Source of the DNA: CAZNMF01 sp035547155
GTDB lineage: Bacteria > Acidobacteriota > Vicinamibacteria > Vicinamibacterales > SCN-69-37
NCBI GenBank assembly: GCA_035547155.1
Contig: DASZVJ010000194.1
Span: forward strand, 1-37,016
DNA: 37,016 nt
Reading direction: 5' to 3'
The notes beneath the pieces were generated by a model, which worked only from the letters and a program-made list of their open reading frames with translations, was not told the DNA's origin and searched no databases. The position numbers and the translations under genes were made by a program. Below are positions 1-7,525 of this stretch, in pieces. Positions within the stretch are counted from its first letter, which is position 1; each line of letters opens with the position of its first letter.

Positions 1-728
1 ATCTGCGAGACGGACATCGCCGGCATCGCGCCGTACTCACGCGCATAGGCCGACACGAGCAGCGCGCCGGTCGGCGTGACGAGCTCGACCTTCGGTCCGT
101 CGCTGTAGACCGGCACGTGCTCGAGCAGACGCAGCGTCGCCGGCGCGGGCACGGGAAATCGTCCGTGCGCGATCTGCACGGTACCGCCGCCGACGTTGAG
201 CGGTGACGACACGATGTCGTCGATGCCAAACCACTCCATCGCAAAGACGACGCCGACGATGTCGATGATGGAGTCGAGCGCGCCGACCTCGTGCAGATGA
301 ACGTTGTCGACGGAAATGCCGTGGATGTCCGCTTCGATCTGCGCCAGCCGCCCGAACAGCTCCGCGGCTCTCGTCTTTGCGGCTGGCGACAGCGACGAAT
401 GGCCGATGAGATGCCGAATCTCCTTCAGCGTGCGGTGGCCGTCCGCGCCGTGGTCGTGATGCGGCTCGTCGTCTCCGTGCGCATGATCGTGCGTGTGCAC
501 ATGCCTGTGGGGCGGCCGTGACTCCGCATCGTGGTGCTCGATCACATCGAACTTCGTCGCGGTGATGCCGCAGCGCACGACGCGATTGACCTGGACGTCG
601 TGATCGACGCCGAGACTGCCGAGGGCCTCGCGGAGCGCGCCGAGCGGAAGTCCGGCGTCGAGCAGCGCGCCCAGCAACATGTCGCCGGCCGCGCCGGAAA
701 AACAATCGAGATACAGCACACGAGCCAT
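1..728 (-). CDS. larC: LarC-type nickel-pincer cofactor biosynthesis protein (C-terminus cut by window edge)
   Basis: Reading the minus strand from an ATG at 728 gives 242 uninterrupted codons running off the left edge. The N-terminus MARVLYLDCFSGAAGDMLLG is the hallmark of the LarC (DUF111) family, which inserts nickel into the pyridinium-thiocarboxylate pincer cofactor of lactate racemase-type enzymes. A His/Asp-rich stretch at about residues 66-95 is a plausible nickel-handling loop. It is followed by conserved-looking family segments such as NVHLHEVGALDSIIDIVG and NVGGGTVQIAHGRFPVPAPA. The start codon overlaps the radC stop as TGATG, so the two genes are translationally coupled. LarB and LarE are not in view. 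The family call is confident; the nickel role of the His-rich loop is inference. Confidence 0.93.
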   Translation of the reverse strand, partial: MARVLYLDCFSGAAGDMLLGALLDAGLPLGALREALGSLGVDHDVQVNRVVRCGITATKFDVIEHHDAESRPPHRHVHTHDHAHGDDEPHHDHGADGHRTLKEIRHLIGHSSLSPAAKTRAAELFGRLAQIEADIHGISVDNVHLHEVGALDSIIDIVGVVFAMEWFGIDDIVSSPLNVGGGTVQIAHGRFPVPAPATLRLLEHVPVYSDGPKVELVTPTGALLVSAYAREYGAMPAMSVSQ

Positions 729-1462
729 CAGAGCATCCTCTGTTCCTGCATCGAGTAGTACCGGGCATCCGCCAGGATGATGTGATCGACCAGCGCGATG
801 CCGATCAGGTGTCCTGCCCCCTTCAACCGCGCCGTCAGCTCGATGTCGCCGCGGCTTGGCCCGGGATCGCCAGACGGATGATTGTGGAACACGACGATGG
901 CCGGCGCGCCGGCAATGACGGCTTCGCGATACACGTCACGCGGCTGTGCCGCGCTCTGATCGGCGGATCCGACCGAAATCACGCGAACCCCCATGAGCCG
1001 ATGACGCGTGTCGAGCAGGACGACGCCGAACTGCTCGACGGGCTGGCTGGAGAATCGCGGCATCAGATACGAGGCGAGATCGCGCGGCGACGCGAACTGC
1101 GGCCGCGGCTCGGTCGCGTGCGTGAGCGTGCGCCGGCCGATCTCGACGGCGGCTTGAATGCGGCTCGCTTGCGCCGGACCGATGCCCGCCTGCCGCAGCA
1201 GGCGCGCGCGCGGGATCCGGCCGAGCGCGCGGACGCCGCCGACCTGCGCCAGCAGCGCGTTGGCGAGGCCGAGCGCGTCGCGGCCGACGCTGCCGTGGCC
1301 GATCAGCACCGCGAGCAGCTCGTTGTCGCCGAGCGCCGCCGGTCCGACGGCCTCCAGCTTCTCGCGCGGACGATCGTGGACCGCCAGCGCCTGGAGCGAT
1401 CCGGCGGCGGCGTCTCCACGTCTGCGACGGACGCGTCCTCGCGCTGCGCTATACTCGCGCAC
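728..1462 (-). CDS. radC: RadC family JAMM-domain protein
   Basis: About 244 residues, close to the usual RadC length. The family N-terminal signature appears as HDRPREKLEAVGPAALGDNE, then a helix-hairpin-helix-like segment (GIGPAQASRIQAA), then the MPN+/JAMM metal site HNHPSGDP with the downstream Asp in SRGDIELT. RadC was first named as a DNA repair protein, but its biochemical role is unsettled; JAMM proteins are zinc peptidases or isopeptidases. The start is uncertain. GTG at 1462 is the only ATG/GTG/TTG codon close to the conserved core; the next upstream candidate, an ATG at 1528, lies antisense inside the divergent lipoprotein gene. With GTG 1462 the two divergent starts are 2 bp apart. 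The 3' end overlaps larC by one base (TGATG). Confidence 0.92.
   Translation of the reverse strand: MREYSAARGRVRRRRGDAAAGSLQALAVHDRPREKLEAVGPAALGDNELLAVLIGHGSVGRDALGLANALLAQVGGVRALGRIPRARLLRQAGIGPAQASRIQAAVEIGRRTLTHATEPRPQFASPRDLASYLMPRFSSQPVEQFGVVLLDTRHRLMGVRVISVGSADQSAAQPRDVYREAVIAGAPAIVVFHNHPSGDPGPSRGDIELTARLKGAGHLIGIALVDHIILADARYYSMQEQRML
1450..1455 (+). promoter_or_regulatory. candidate -10 box for the lipoprotein gene at 1465
   Basis: TATACT lies nine bases before the ATG at 1465, so transcription would begin almost at the start codon and give a leaderless mRNA. No convincing -35 is visible (a GACGGA-like hexamer sits at a poor distance). The box lies inside the first codons of the divergent radC reading frame if that gene starts at GTG 1462. 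Confidence 0.45.
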
Positions 1463-1464
1463 AC

Positions 1465-2019
1465 ATGATGCGTCGCGTGTTGTGGCCGATCGCCGGCCTT
1501 TTCCTGCTGGCCGCGTGTTCATCTCCCCCCGAAAAGGAACGACATCAAGCCGAAGGCGCCATTGCCGCTGCGCGTGAAGCGGGCGCGGACACGTACGCCG
1601 CGGCAGATTTGAAAGCCGCTGAAGCCGCGCTCGACAAGTACACGAGCGCCGTCGCACAGCGTGACTATCGTCAGGCGCTGTCGGCCGCCGTCGAAGCGCG
1701 CGACACCGCCTATCAAGCGGCCCGTCGGGCCGCCGACGGCAAGGCCGCCGCTCGAAGCCAGGCGGAACGGCTGCTGGCCGAAACGACACGGCTGCTCCAA
1801 GTGGCGCACACGCGGCTGGCCTCCTCCGCCGGACGCGGCGCGGCCGGCGTGAGGCTGCGTGCGGCGGCGACGGCCGCGGAGCCGGCAGTGCAAGAAGCGC
1901 GCGCAACGCTTGCCAAGCAGGACTACGCCGCCGTGCTGACCGCGCTCACGCCAATCGAGGCGGATTTACGAGCCGAGATCGAGCCCGCGTCCGTGCAGCC
2001 CGCCCATCGTCAACACTGA
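1465..2019 (+). CDS. small Ala-rich helical lipoprotein (DUF4398-like)
   Basis: 184 residues. An N-terminal signal peptide ends in the lipobox LLAAC with Cys18, so export and lipidation are expected. The mature part is almost wholly charged/alanine helix (repeated EARDTAYQAARRAA-type segments), resembling DUF4398 and similar periplasmic coiled-coil lipoproteins. No catalytic motif is visible. No Shine-Dalgarno is present, which agrees with the leaderless promoter proposed at 1450-1455. A second ATG at 1468 is equally possible. The gene is monocistronic and converges on dapF with a 63-bp gap. The family assignment is tentative and the function unknown. Confidence 0.8.
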   Translation: MMRRVLWPIAGLFLLAACSSPPEKERHQAEGAIAAAREAGADTYAAADLKAAEAALDKYTSAVAQRDYRQALSAAVEARDTAYQAARRAADGKAAARSQAERLLAETTRLLQVAHTRLASSAGRGAAGVRLRAAATAAEPAVQEARATLAKQDYAAVLTALTPIEADLRAEIEPASVQPAHRQH

Positions 2020-2082
2020 TCGATCGCAATTCCTGCGTACGCCGATCCGCGAGGATGGCAATTTCTGCCGCCCTTCGGAGGG

Positions 2083-2892
2083 CTACGTCAGCCACCATTT
2101 GCATTCGGCAACGACGACCGCCCAGCCAGTGAGCCAGATCGTGTCGGTCGTCCATTCGACGTGCTGCACGCCGCCGGGCGAGAGGACGTCGACCGCCCGT
2201 CCCGCGCCACCGGCAAACGCGGCGGCCACGGCTGACGCGCACGCGCCGGTGCCCGACGCCTCCGTCGGCCCGACGCCACGCTCCCAGATCAGAATGCGCA
2301 CGCGGTCTGGCGCCTCGACCGTGGCCAGCTCGACGTTGGTGCCCTGCGGAAAGAACGGGTGGACGGCCAAGGCCGCGGCGATCGAGTGCAACCGCGCCTC
2401 GGTCACCTCACCCAGCACGACGCACTGAGGATTGCCGACGCGCAGGACGACGCAGTCGATGGACGTGCCGTTGACGTCGATCGTTTCCTTGCGGAGCTCG
2501 GCCGGCGGCCCCATCTCCGCGCGAAACGTACGCTTCAAGCCGTCGGCCGCGAGCAATGTCAGACGCTTGGGACCGGCGACGGAGTCGATGACGATCATCC
2601 CGCCAATAGGTGTCCGCCGCTCGTGCGCCAGCCATGCCGCGGCGCACCGGACGCCGTTCCCCGAGACCTCCGAGACGCTTCCGTCCGCGTTCCACAGCCG
2701 CGTGGACGCGCCGTCGGCGGTCGGCGTGAGCAGCATCAGGCCATCGGCGCCGAGGCCGCGATGCCGGTTGCACAGATCTCGCGCCAGATCGGCCACGTCC
2801 CCGCCGCCGAGACAGGTGTCGACGTCTTCCGACGCTGCCAGCAGAAAATCGTTGCCGAACGCGTGAGTCTTGATCAGACGCAGTGCACGCAC
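2083..2892 (-). CDS. dapF: diaminopimelate epimerase
   Basis: 269 residues, the normal DapF length. It interconverts LL- and meso-diaminopimelate in the cytoplasm for lysine and peptidoglycan synthesis. Both catalytic cysteines are present: Cys83 in SGNGVRC and Cys218 in ASGTGACAS. The N-terminal HAFGNDFL and the GADGLMLL and NGNG-type loops match the family. The usual GNPH motif reads GNPQC, a minor deviation. It starts with GTG at 2892, with AGGAG about ten bases upstream. It lies 15 bp downstream of the methyltransferase gene on the same strand, so the two are probably cotranscribed. Confidence 0.96.
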   Translation of the reverse strand: MRALRLIKTHAFGNDFLLAASEDVDTCLGGGDVADLARDLCNRHRGLGADGLMLLTPTADGASTRLWNADGSVSEVSGNGVRCAAAWLAHERRTPIGGMIVIDSVAGPKRLTLLAADGLKRTFRAEMGPPAELRKETIDVNGTSIDCVVLRVGNPQCVVLGEVTEARLHSIAAALAVHPFFPQGTNVELATVEAPDRVRILIWERGVGPTEASGTGACASAVAAAFAGGAGRAVDVLSPGGVQHVEWTTDTIWLTGWAVVVAECKWWLT

Positions 2893-2907
2893 GAACGGGA
2901 CACTCCT

Positions 2908-3669
2908 CTACTTCTTGCAGATCGCGAGCAGGTGCCAGCCGAAGCGCCGGACCAGGCCGCGCGGCAGCGCGTTGAACGTGCCGACGAACGCGCCGTTGTA
3001 GACCGCACCCTTCCAGCCTTTGTGCAGGCGGCTCTTGACCGGAAAGCGCTCCGGGATGATCTCGGCCGACGAAAAGTCGCGCACGAGCGATCGGAACTCG
3101 CCGATCGAATAGCGCCGCAGCACGGGCGCGTCCTCGTGCTCGAGCGGCGTCTTCATCACCTTCGACAGCAGATTCAGCCACGAGATGCGGTTGTAGACCT
3201 GGAACACCGCCGTACCGCCCTTGCGCAGCACGCGGTAGCACTCGCCGACCGCGCGGCGATCGTCCGATGCGTACTGCACGACGCCGTGCGCGTAGACGAA
3301 GTCGAACGAGCGATCCGGAAACGGCAGCGCCTCGCCGTCAGCCACGGCCAGCCGTGCGCCGAGCGACTGCTGGGCGAGATTCTGCTTTGTCAGCGCGATC
3401 GCCTGTCCCGAGACGTCGACGCCCACGATGCGCGCGCCACCGCGCGCGAACCGCACGACTTCGACGCCCGCGCCACAGCCGAGATCGAGGACGTCGCGTC
3501 CGCGCCACGCCTCGAAGTCGACCAGACGCAGCAGGTGGTGCAGCTTCTCGAAGTGGTACTGGTCGAGATCGGCGAAGAAGCCCGGCGTGCCTGGCGCGTG
3601 CGTGCTGATGGCGAGATCGTGGATGTGCGCGTCCCAGTAGCGGCGCACGGTCGCGCTCGACGAAGGCAT
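2908..3669 (-). CDS. class I SAM-dependent methyltransferase
   Basis: 253 residues from ATG 3669. Motif I is VLDLGCGAG at residues 60-68, followed by the acidic loop VGVDVSGQAI and the FDFVYAHGVVQY post-motif, which is a Methyltransf_11-type fold. The substrate cannot be read from sequence. I chose ATG 3669 over ATG 3681 because a TACTAT box at 3685-3680 would overlap the upstream ATG and lies ten bases before the lower one. The gene is divergent from the GlpD-like gene, with 37 bp between starts, and is followed after 15 bp by dapF. Confidence 0.88.
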   Translation of the reverse strand: MPSSSATVRRYWDAHIHDLAISTHAPGTPGFFADLDQYHFEKLHHLLRLVDFEAWRGRDVLDLGCGAGVEVVRFARGGARIVGVDVSGQAIALTKQNLAQQSLGARLAVADGEALPFPDRSFDFVYAHGVVQYASDDRRAVGECYRVLRKGGTAVFQVYNRISWLNLLSKVMKTPLEHEDAPVLRRYSIGEFRSLVRDFSSAEIIPERFPVKSRLHKGWKGAVYNGAFVGTFNALPRGLVRRFGWHLLAICKK

Positions 3670-3679
3670 GTCGGCGACC

Positions 3680-3685
3680 ATAGTA
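3680..3685 (-). promoter_or_regulatory. candidate -10 box for the methyltransferase-dapF unit
   Basis: TACTAT on the minus strand ends ten bases before ATG 3669, giving a near-leaderless transcript. No clear -35 is visible. It is paired back-to-back with a TAGGAT box on the plus strand at 3693-3698. Confidence 0.35.
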
Positions 3686-3692
3686 CACGCGA

Positions 3693-3698
3693 TAGGAT
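3693..3698 (+). promoter_or_regulatory. candidate -10 box for the GlpD-like gene
   Basis: TAGGAT ends eight bases before ATG 3707. The spacing again suggests a leaderless or near-leaderless mRNA. The match to consensus is only moderate and no -35 is evident. Confidence 0.3.
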
Positions 3699-3706
3699 TT
3701 CGGGCG

Positions 3707-5314
3707 ATGACGCGCGACCTCGGACGCCTCGGCCGCACGCGCTACGACGTGCTGGTCGTGGGCGGCGGCATCCATGGCCTGTTCGCGGCGTACGACGCCG
3801 CCAGCCGCGGACTGTCCGTCGCGCTCGTCGAGCGCGACGACTTCGGCGCCGGGCTCTCGTTCAATCACCAGCGAACCATTCACGGCGGCCTGCGCGCGCT
3901 CGAGGGCGGACACGTCGCGAAGGCGGTCCAGCAGATTCGCGAGCGCCGCACGTGGGCGCGCATCGCGCCGCACTACGTGCGCCCGTTGCCGTTTCTGATC
4001 GGCACGTATCGCGGGACGAAGCGATCGCGCGCGCTCATCGGCGTGGGCTTCGCGATCTACGATCTGCTGGGCCGCCGGCGCAATGCCGGCGTCGCATCCG
4101 CATTGCGCCTGCCCGCGTCGCACGTCGTCTCGCGCGACAGGGTGGAGGCGAGCTTTCCGGGCATCGCGCGTGACGGTCTCACCGGCGGTGCGATTTGGTA
4201 CGACTATCAGGCACGTCATCCCGATCGGATCAACGGGATCGTCGCCCGCGCCGCGATCGCGGCTGGCGCGGATCTCGCGAGCTACGTCGAGGCCGTCGAG
4301 CCGCTGCGCGCGAACGGTCGCGTCACCGGCGCGCGCGTGCGCGTGTGGCCGACCGGCGAGTCTCTCGAGATCGAAGCGACGGCGACGCTGCTCTGCGCGG
4401 GTGGCGGGCTCGCTGCGCTGCACGCGTCTTTCGGTCTGTCAGGCGCGCCGCCGCTCGTCCGTGCGAGCAATCTCGTGCTCGATCGTCCGGCCCCGGCGAT
4501 GGCGCTGGCCGCGCCCGGACGCTCCGGCCGGATGCTCACGTGCGTACCGTGGAACGGCATCGCGCTCGTCGGAACGTTCCAGTCCGAGACGACGATCGAT
4601 CCGTCCGACCTGAAATCGTCCGAGACGACCATCGACTCGATGCTGTTCGAGACCGCCGTCGCATTTCCGTTTCTCGGCGCGACCGCGGACCACGTGCGCG
4701 TGGTCCATCAGGGGTTGACGCCGGCGATTGTGCGAAACGGGCGCGTCGATCTGCTGCCGGAGCCGCAGATCATTCGCCACCGCGACGCCGGCGCCCCCGG
4801 CGTGACGTCGCTCGTCGGCGTGAAGTTCACGACCGCGCGGGCCGCCGCCGCGCAGGCGATCGACGTGCTGTGCGAAGAGCTCGGTCGCGCAAACGCGCAA
4901 TGCCGAACCGCAGACGTCCTGCTGCCAGGCGCCGGCAGCTCCGACACGCCAGCTGGCCAATCATTCAGCGGCCTCGACGCGGAGGCATCGGCGACGCTGA
5001 TCGACTGGTACGGCACCGAGGCCGCTGACGTCGCGGCGTACTGCGCGACGCACGGTCTGACGAGGCGGTTGGCTGAAGGGGGCGCGGTGCTCGCCGGCGA
5101 GATCGGCTACGCCGTCGAGCACGGCGCGGCCGTTCGTCTCGCCGATGTCGTGCTGCGTCGCACGCGCCTCGGCGGCACCGGCCATCCCGGCGCCGTGGCC
5201 CTGAGCGCGGCCGCCGATCTCATGACGTCCGCGCTCGGCTGGTCGTCCGCCGAGCGCGCGTCGGAGATCGCGCACGTCGAGACGCGCTATCCGCGTGTGA
5301 CTACCGCACGTTGA
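3707..5314 (+). CDS. FAD-dependent glycerol-3-phosphate dehydrogenase-like oxidoreductase
   Basis: 535 residues. The N-terminal Rossmann FAD-binding motif VLVVGGGIHG (15-24) is followed by the ribose-binding acid in ALVERDDF. The GlpD-type segment IHGGLRALE sits at 58-66, and a C-terminal helical domain of DAO_C type contains YCATHGLTRRLAEGG and ends near TRLGGTGHP. Classic GlpD oxidises sn-glycerol-3-phosphate at the membrane and passes electrons to quinone. Upstream of IHGG the usual SSRSTKL-like stretch reads SFNHQRT, so the substrate may differ. An in-frame upstream ATG at 3668 would overlap the divergent gene; ATG 3707 puts the Rossmann strand at the normal distance. The 3' end overlaps the convergent gene by 14 bp. 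The family is confident, the exact substrate less so. Confidence 0.85.
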   Translation: MTRDLGRLGRTRYDVLVVGGGIHGLFAAYDAASRGLSVALVERDDFGAGLSFNHQRTIHGGLRALEGGHVAKAVQQIRERRTWARIAPHYVRPLPFLIGTYRGTKRSRALIGVGFAIYDLLGRRRNAGVASALRLPASHVVSRDRVEASFPGIARDGLTGGAIWYDYQARHPDRINGIVARAAIAAGADLASYVEAVEPLRANGRVTGARVRVWPTGESLEIEATATLLCAGGGLAALHASFGLSGAPPLVRASNLVLDRPAPAMALAAPGRSGRMLTCVPWNGIALVGTFQSETTIDPSDLKSSETTIDSMLFETAVAFPFLGATADHVRVVHQGLTPAIVRNGRVDLLPEPQIIRHRDAGAPGVTSLVGVKFTTARAAAAQAIDVLCEELGRANAQCRTADVLLPGAGSSDTPAGQSFSGLDAEASATLIDWYGTEAADVAAYCATHGLTRRLAEGGAVLAGEIGYAVEHGAAVRLADVVLRRTRLGGTGHPGAVALSAAADLMTSALGWSSAERASEIAHVETRYPRVTTAR

Positions 5315-6155
5315 ACGCGCGGAACACCCACGTCACGCCGCCCGTGAAGCCCCAGGACGGATCGAACTCGGTGATGCCGAGCATCAGTGCGCCGTCGACG
5401 CGTACGGTCTTCTCGGTCAGCCGTGCGCCGAGTCGCAGCGCGGATCGGCTCTCGGTGCCGATGGGCGGCTCGCCGTTGCGCGTGTTCTTGCGGCCGTTCA
5501 GCTCGCCGACCAGCTCGACGCCCGGCTTGACCGCGCGCGCGATCGACAGACCGTATTCGAGCGTGTCGTTCTGCCGATCGCCGCGCACGGGATCGGGCAG
5601 GATGCCGAAGCCGAAGTTCCCGACGACGCGCACGGACTGGACGGTCTTGCCGATCGCGAAGCCGAAATGAAAATCGGTGGTGTCCATGCCGAGGCCGCTC
5701 TCGTTGCTGGCGTTCGGCAAGCGCGTCGAGAAACGAATCGCCATCGACGGCCGTGAGGCCGTCTCGTCGGCGAAGCGCACCTTCGCGCCGATGCTGAGAT
5801 CCTCGAAGTCGCTCGTCGAATCGCCGGGCACCTCGAGCATGTTCGCGAGCGGCGCGTCGGGATTCCGCGACGTGATCGCGAGGATGTTGCGCACGCCGCC
5901 GTCGAGCTGGATCTCGGCGATCGGGCTCACGCCGAAGCTGAAGCCGAACGTGCCGATCCGCTTGAGATTGCCGACGAGCCCCGACGCGGGATAGACCGCG
6001 CCGTGCGCGTAGTCGAAGCCCGCCTCGAACAGGATGTTGCCTTCCGGCACCGTCTCGGGATCCTCGGTCGCGAGCGGCCTCGACTGCGCCTGCGCGGCCG
6101 ACGCCGTGAGAAAGAGACCGAGCATCACCCACACGCCAATTCGTACTCGTTTCAC
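5301..6155 (-). CDS. outer-membrane beta-barrel protein, transporter-like
   Basis: 284 residues from GTG 6155, chosen because AAGGAG lies six bases upstream; the in-frame ATG at 6170 has no such site. A Sec signal peptide (ending TASAAQAQ) is followed by PLATEDPETVPEGNILFEAG, which resembles the start of the MetA/phenol-degradation-type barrel family. The rest alternates hydrophobic and polar residues as expected for amphipathic strands, and the protein ends in a short aromatic strand (WVFRAFNVR). The predicted location is the outer membrane; the substrate is unknown. It lies after dtd on the same strand, separated by about 100 bp and a strong hairpin. Confidence 0.78.
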   Translation of the reverse strand: MKRVRIGVWVMLGLFLTASAAQAQSRPLATEDPETVPEGNILFEAGFDYAHGAVYPASGLVGNLKRIGTFGFSFGVSPIAEIQLDGGVRNILAITSRNPDAPLANMLEVPGDSTSDFEDLSIGAKVRFADETASRPSMAIRFSTRLPNASNESGLGMDTTDFHFGFAIGKTVQSVRVVGNFGFGILPDPVRGDRQNDTLEYGLSIARAVKPGVELVGELNGRKNTRNGEPPIGTESRSALRLGARLTEKTVRVDGALMLGITEFDPSWGFTGGVTWVFRAFNVR

Positions 6156-6198
6156 GCCACGCTCCTTCATCCCGAGATTGCGGTCTGCACGATCATCT

Positions 6199-6227
6199 GC
6201 CGGGCCGCCACGAGGGCGCGGCCCGGC
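6199..6227 (-). terminator. strong hairpin downstream of dtd, no U-tract
   Basis: A perfect 10-bp inverted repeat (GCCGGGCCGC / GCGGCCCGGC) with a nine-base loop lies about 30 bases past the dtd stop and before the next gene on the same strand. No T-run follows on the minus strand, so it would be an atypical terminator or an RNA-processing barrier. Confidence 0.45.
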
Positions 6228-6258
6228 CCTGGCGTCAGACCGGCTATGCCGCCCGGCA

Positions 6259-6708
6259 TCAAAAGGTCCGACGACTGTCGAGCAGGATCGTCACCGGCCC
6301 ATCGTTGACCAGCTCGACGGCCATGTGCGCCTGGAACCGGCCGCACTCGACGCGCAGGCCCTGCGCGCGCAGCCGCGCGATCAACGTCTCGTACAACGCT
6401 CGTGCCACGTCTGCCGGCGCGGCGGCGTCGAACGCCGGGCGTCGTCCCTTCCGCACATCGCCCAGCAGCGTGAACTGCGAGATGGCCAGAATGGCACCAT
6501 CCACGTCGCGCACGGATCGATTCATCCGGCCCTGCTCGTCCGGGAAGATCCGCAACTCAGCGATTTTCGACGCCGTGTAGTCCAGATCGGCCGGGCCGTC
6601 GCCGGCCGCGACGCCGACGAGCGCGACCAGACCGTGCGCGATCGCGCCGATGACCTCGTCATCGACGCGCACCGACGCGCGCGTCACGCGCTGGATGACC
6701 GTTCGCAC
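6259..6708 (-). CDS. dtd: D-aminoacyl-tRNA deacylase
   Basis: 149 residues, the family's standard length. It hydrolyses D-aminoacyl-tRNAs (and Gly-tRNA-Ala), preventing D-amino acids from entering protein. The two active-site signatures are present: SQFTL at 77-81 and the cross-subunit NDGPVT (canonical NxPVT with the Gly-cisPro) at 135-140. MRTVIQRVTRASV is a typical N-terminus. The gene is six bases downstream of ttcA and is probably the last gene of a long minus-strand operon. It starts with ATG. Cytoplasmic. Confidence 0.97.
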   Translation of the reverse strand: MRTVIQRVTRASVRVDDEVIGAIAHGLVALVGVAAGDGPADLDYTASKIAELRIFPDEQGRMNRSVRDVDGAILAISQFTLLGDVRKGRRPAFDAAAPADVARALYETLIARLRAQGLRVECGRFQAHMAVELVNDGPVTILLDSRRTF

Positions 6709-6714
6709 GCCGCG

Positions 6715-7506
6715 CTACGTCGCCGCGCCCACCGTGTCGGCGGCCGGCGCGCCAGCGGCGAGCCGCCGATCGAGCAGATGACTCGGGACGACGCGGCCGA
6801 GCGCGCTGATCATCGACTGCTTGATGTCCGGATGCTCCATCTCGAGCTCGGTGATCAGACGTTTGATGCGCTGGCGCTTCAGGCTCAGATCGCCGCACGC
6901 CGAGCAGCAGCACCCGATAATCGGCAGCTGGCTCTCCTGCGCATACGCGCGCGCCTCGGCCTCACCCACGTACACGAGCGGCCGGATGACGATGTGCTGC
7001 CGATTGTCGGAGACGAGCCGCGCGGGCATCGCCTTCAACGAGCCTTGGAAGAAGAGGTTCAGCAGCGCGGTCTCGATGAAATCGTCGAGATGGTGGCCGA
7101 GCGCGATCTTCGTCGCGCCGTGCGTGGCCGCCAGCCGGTACAGCACGCCTCGCCGCAGACGCGCACACAGTGAGCACGGCGTATCGCCGTCGTCCAGGAT
7201 GTCGTCCATGACGGCGCCGATCGTCGTGTGCTCGATGTGACACGCCCAGCCGCGCTCGGCGCACGCGCTGGTGATCAGGTCGTGACGGAAGCCGGTGTAG
7301 CCGGAGTTGACGTTGACGGAGACGAGCGAGAAGTCGATCGGCGCGCGACGGCGCAGCACGTCGAGGATCTGCAGCAGGGCCCAGCTGTCCTTCCCGCCGG
7401 ACAGCCCGACCATGATGCGGTCGCCGTCCTCGATCAGGTTGTGATCGATGATCGCGGTGGTGACCTTTTTCGCGATGCGCGCTTCCAGCGGACTGCGATA
7501 GCTCAC
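6715..7506 (-). CDS. ttcA: tRNA 2-thiocytidine biosynthesis protein TtcA-like
   Basis: 263 residues. The PP-loop ATP pyrophosphatase motif SGGKDS lies at 36-41, the CxxC pair C111/C114 in CSLCARLRRG, and GHHLDDFIETALLN follows at about 137-150. These match TtcA, which thiolates C32 of certain tRNAs using an iron-sulfur cluster held by three cysteines. The third cysteine region is unusually rich: C199, C200, C201 and C204 (GCCCSACG). The protein is shorter than the E. coli enzyme (about 311 residues). It is cotranscribed with dtd (6-bp gap) and lies 19 bp below a glycosyltransferase gene. A related TtuA/TtcA-family specificity is possible. Confidence 0.9.
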   Translation of the reverse strand: MSYRSPLEARIAKKVTTAIIDHNLIEDGDRIMVGLSGGKDSWALLQILDVLRRRAPIDFSLVSVNVNSGYTGFRHDLITSACAERGWACHIEHTTIGAVMDDILDDGDTPCSLCARLRRGVLYRLAATHGATKIALGHHLDDFIETALLNLFFQGSLKAMPARLVSDNRQHIVIRPLVYVGEAEARAYAQESQLPIIGCCCSACGDLSLKRQRIKRLITELEMEHPDIKQSMISALGRVVPSHLLDRRLAAGAPAADTVGAAT

Positions 7507-7525
7507 GAGGACCTCTGGTCGATCA

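Noticed and set aside
1..728. Possible split or frameshifted larC, as in some lactobacilli
   Set aside because: All 242 visible codons are in one frame; the region where such a split would occur is outside the window.
2070..2083. Small CCCTTCGGAGGG hairpin between the lipoprotein gene and dapF
   Set aside because: The stem is only five base pairs and no U-tract follows; too weak to call a terminator.
2359..4173. Plus-strand open frame of about 600 codons antisense to dapF and the methyltransferase
   Set aside because: It reads Arg/Ala/Asp-rich low-complexity sequence, and both genes on the other strand have complete catalytic motifs. Long shadow frames are expected at this GC content.
6246..6259. 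ATGCC-GCCC-GGCAT inverted repeat at the dtd stop
   Set aside because: Five-base stem with short loop, expected by chance in GC-rich DNA; the better hairpin is at 6199-6227.
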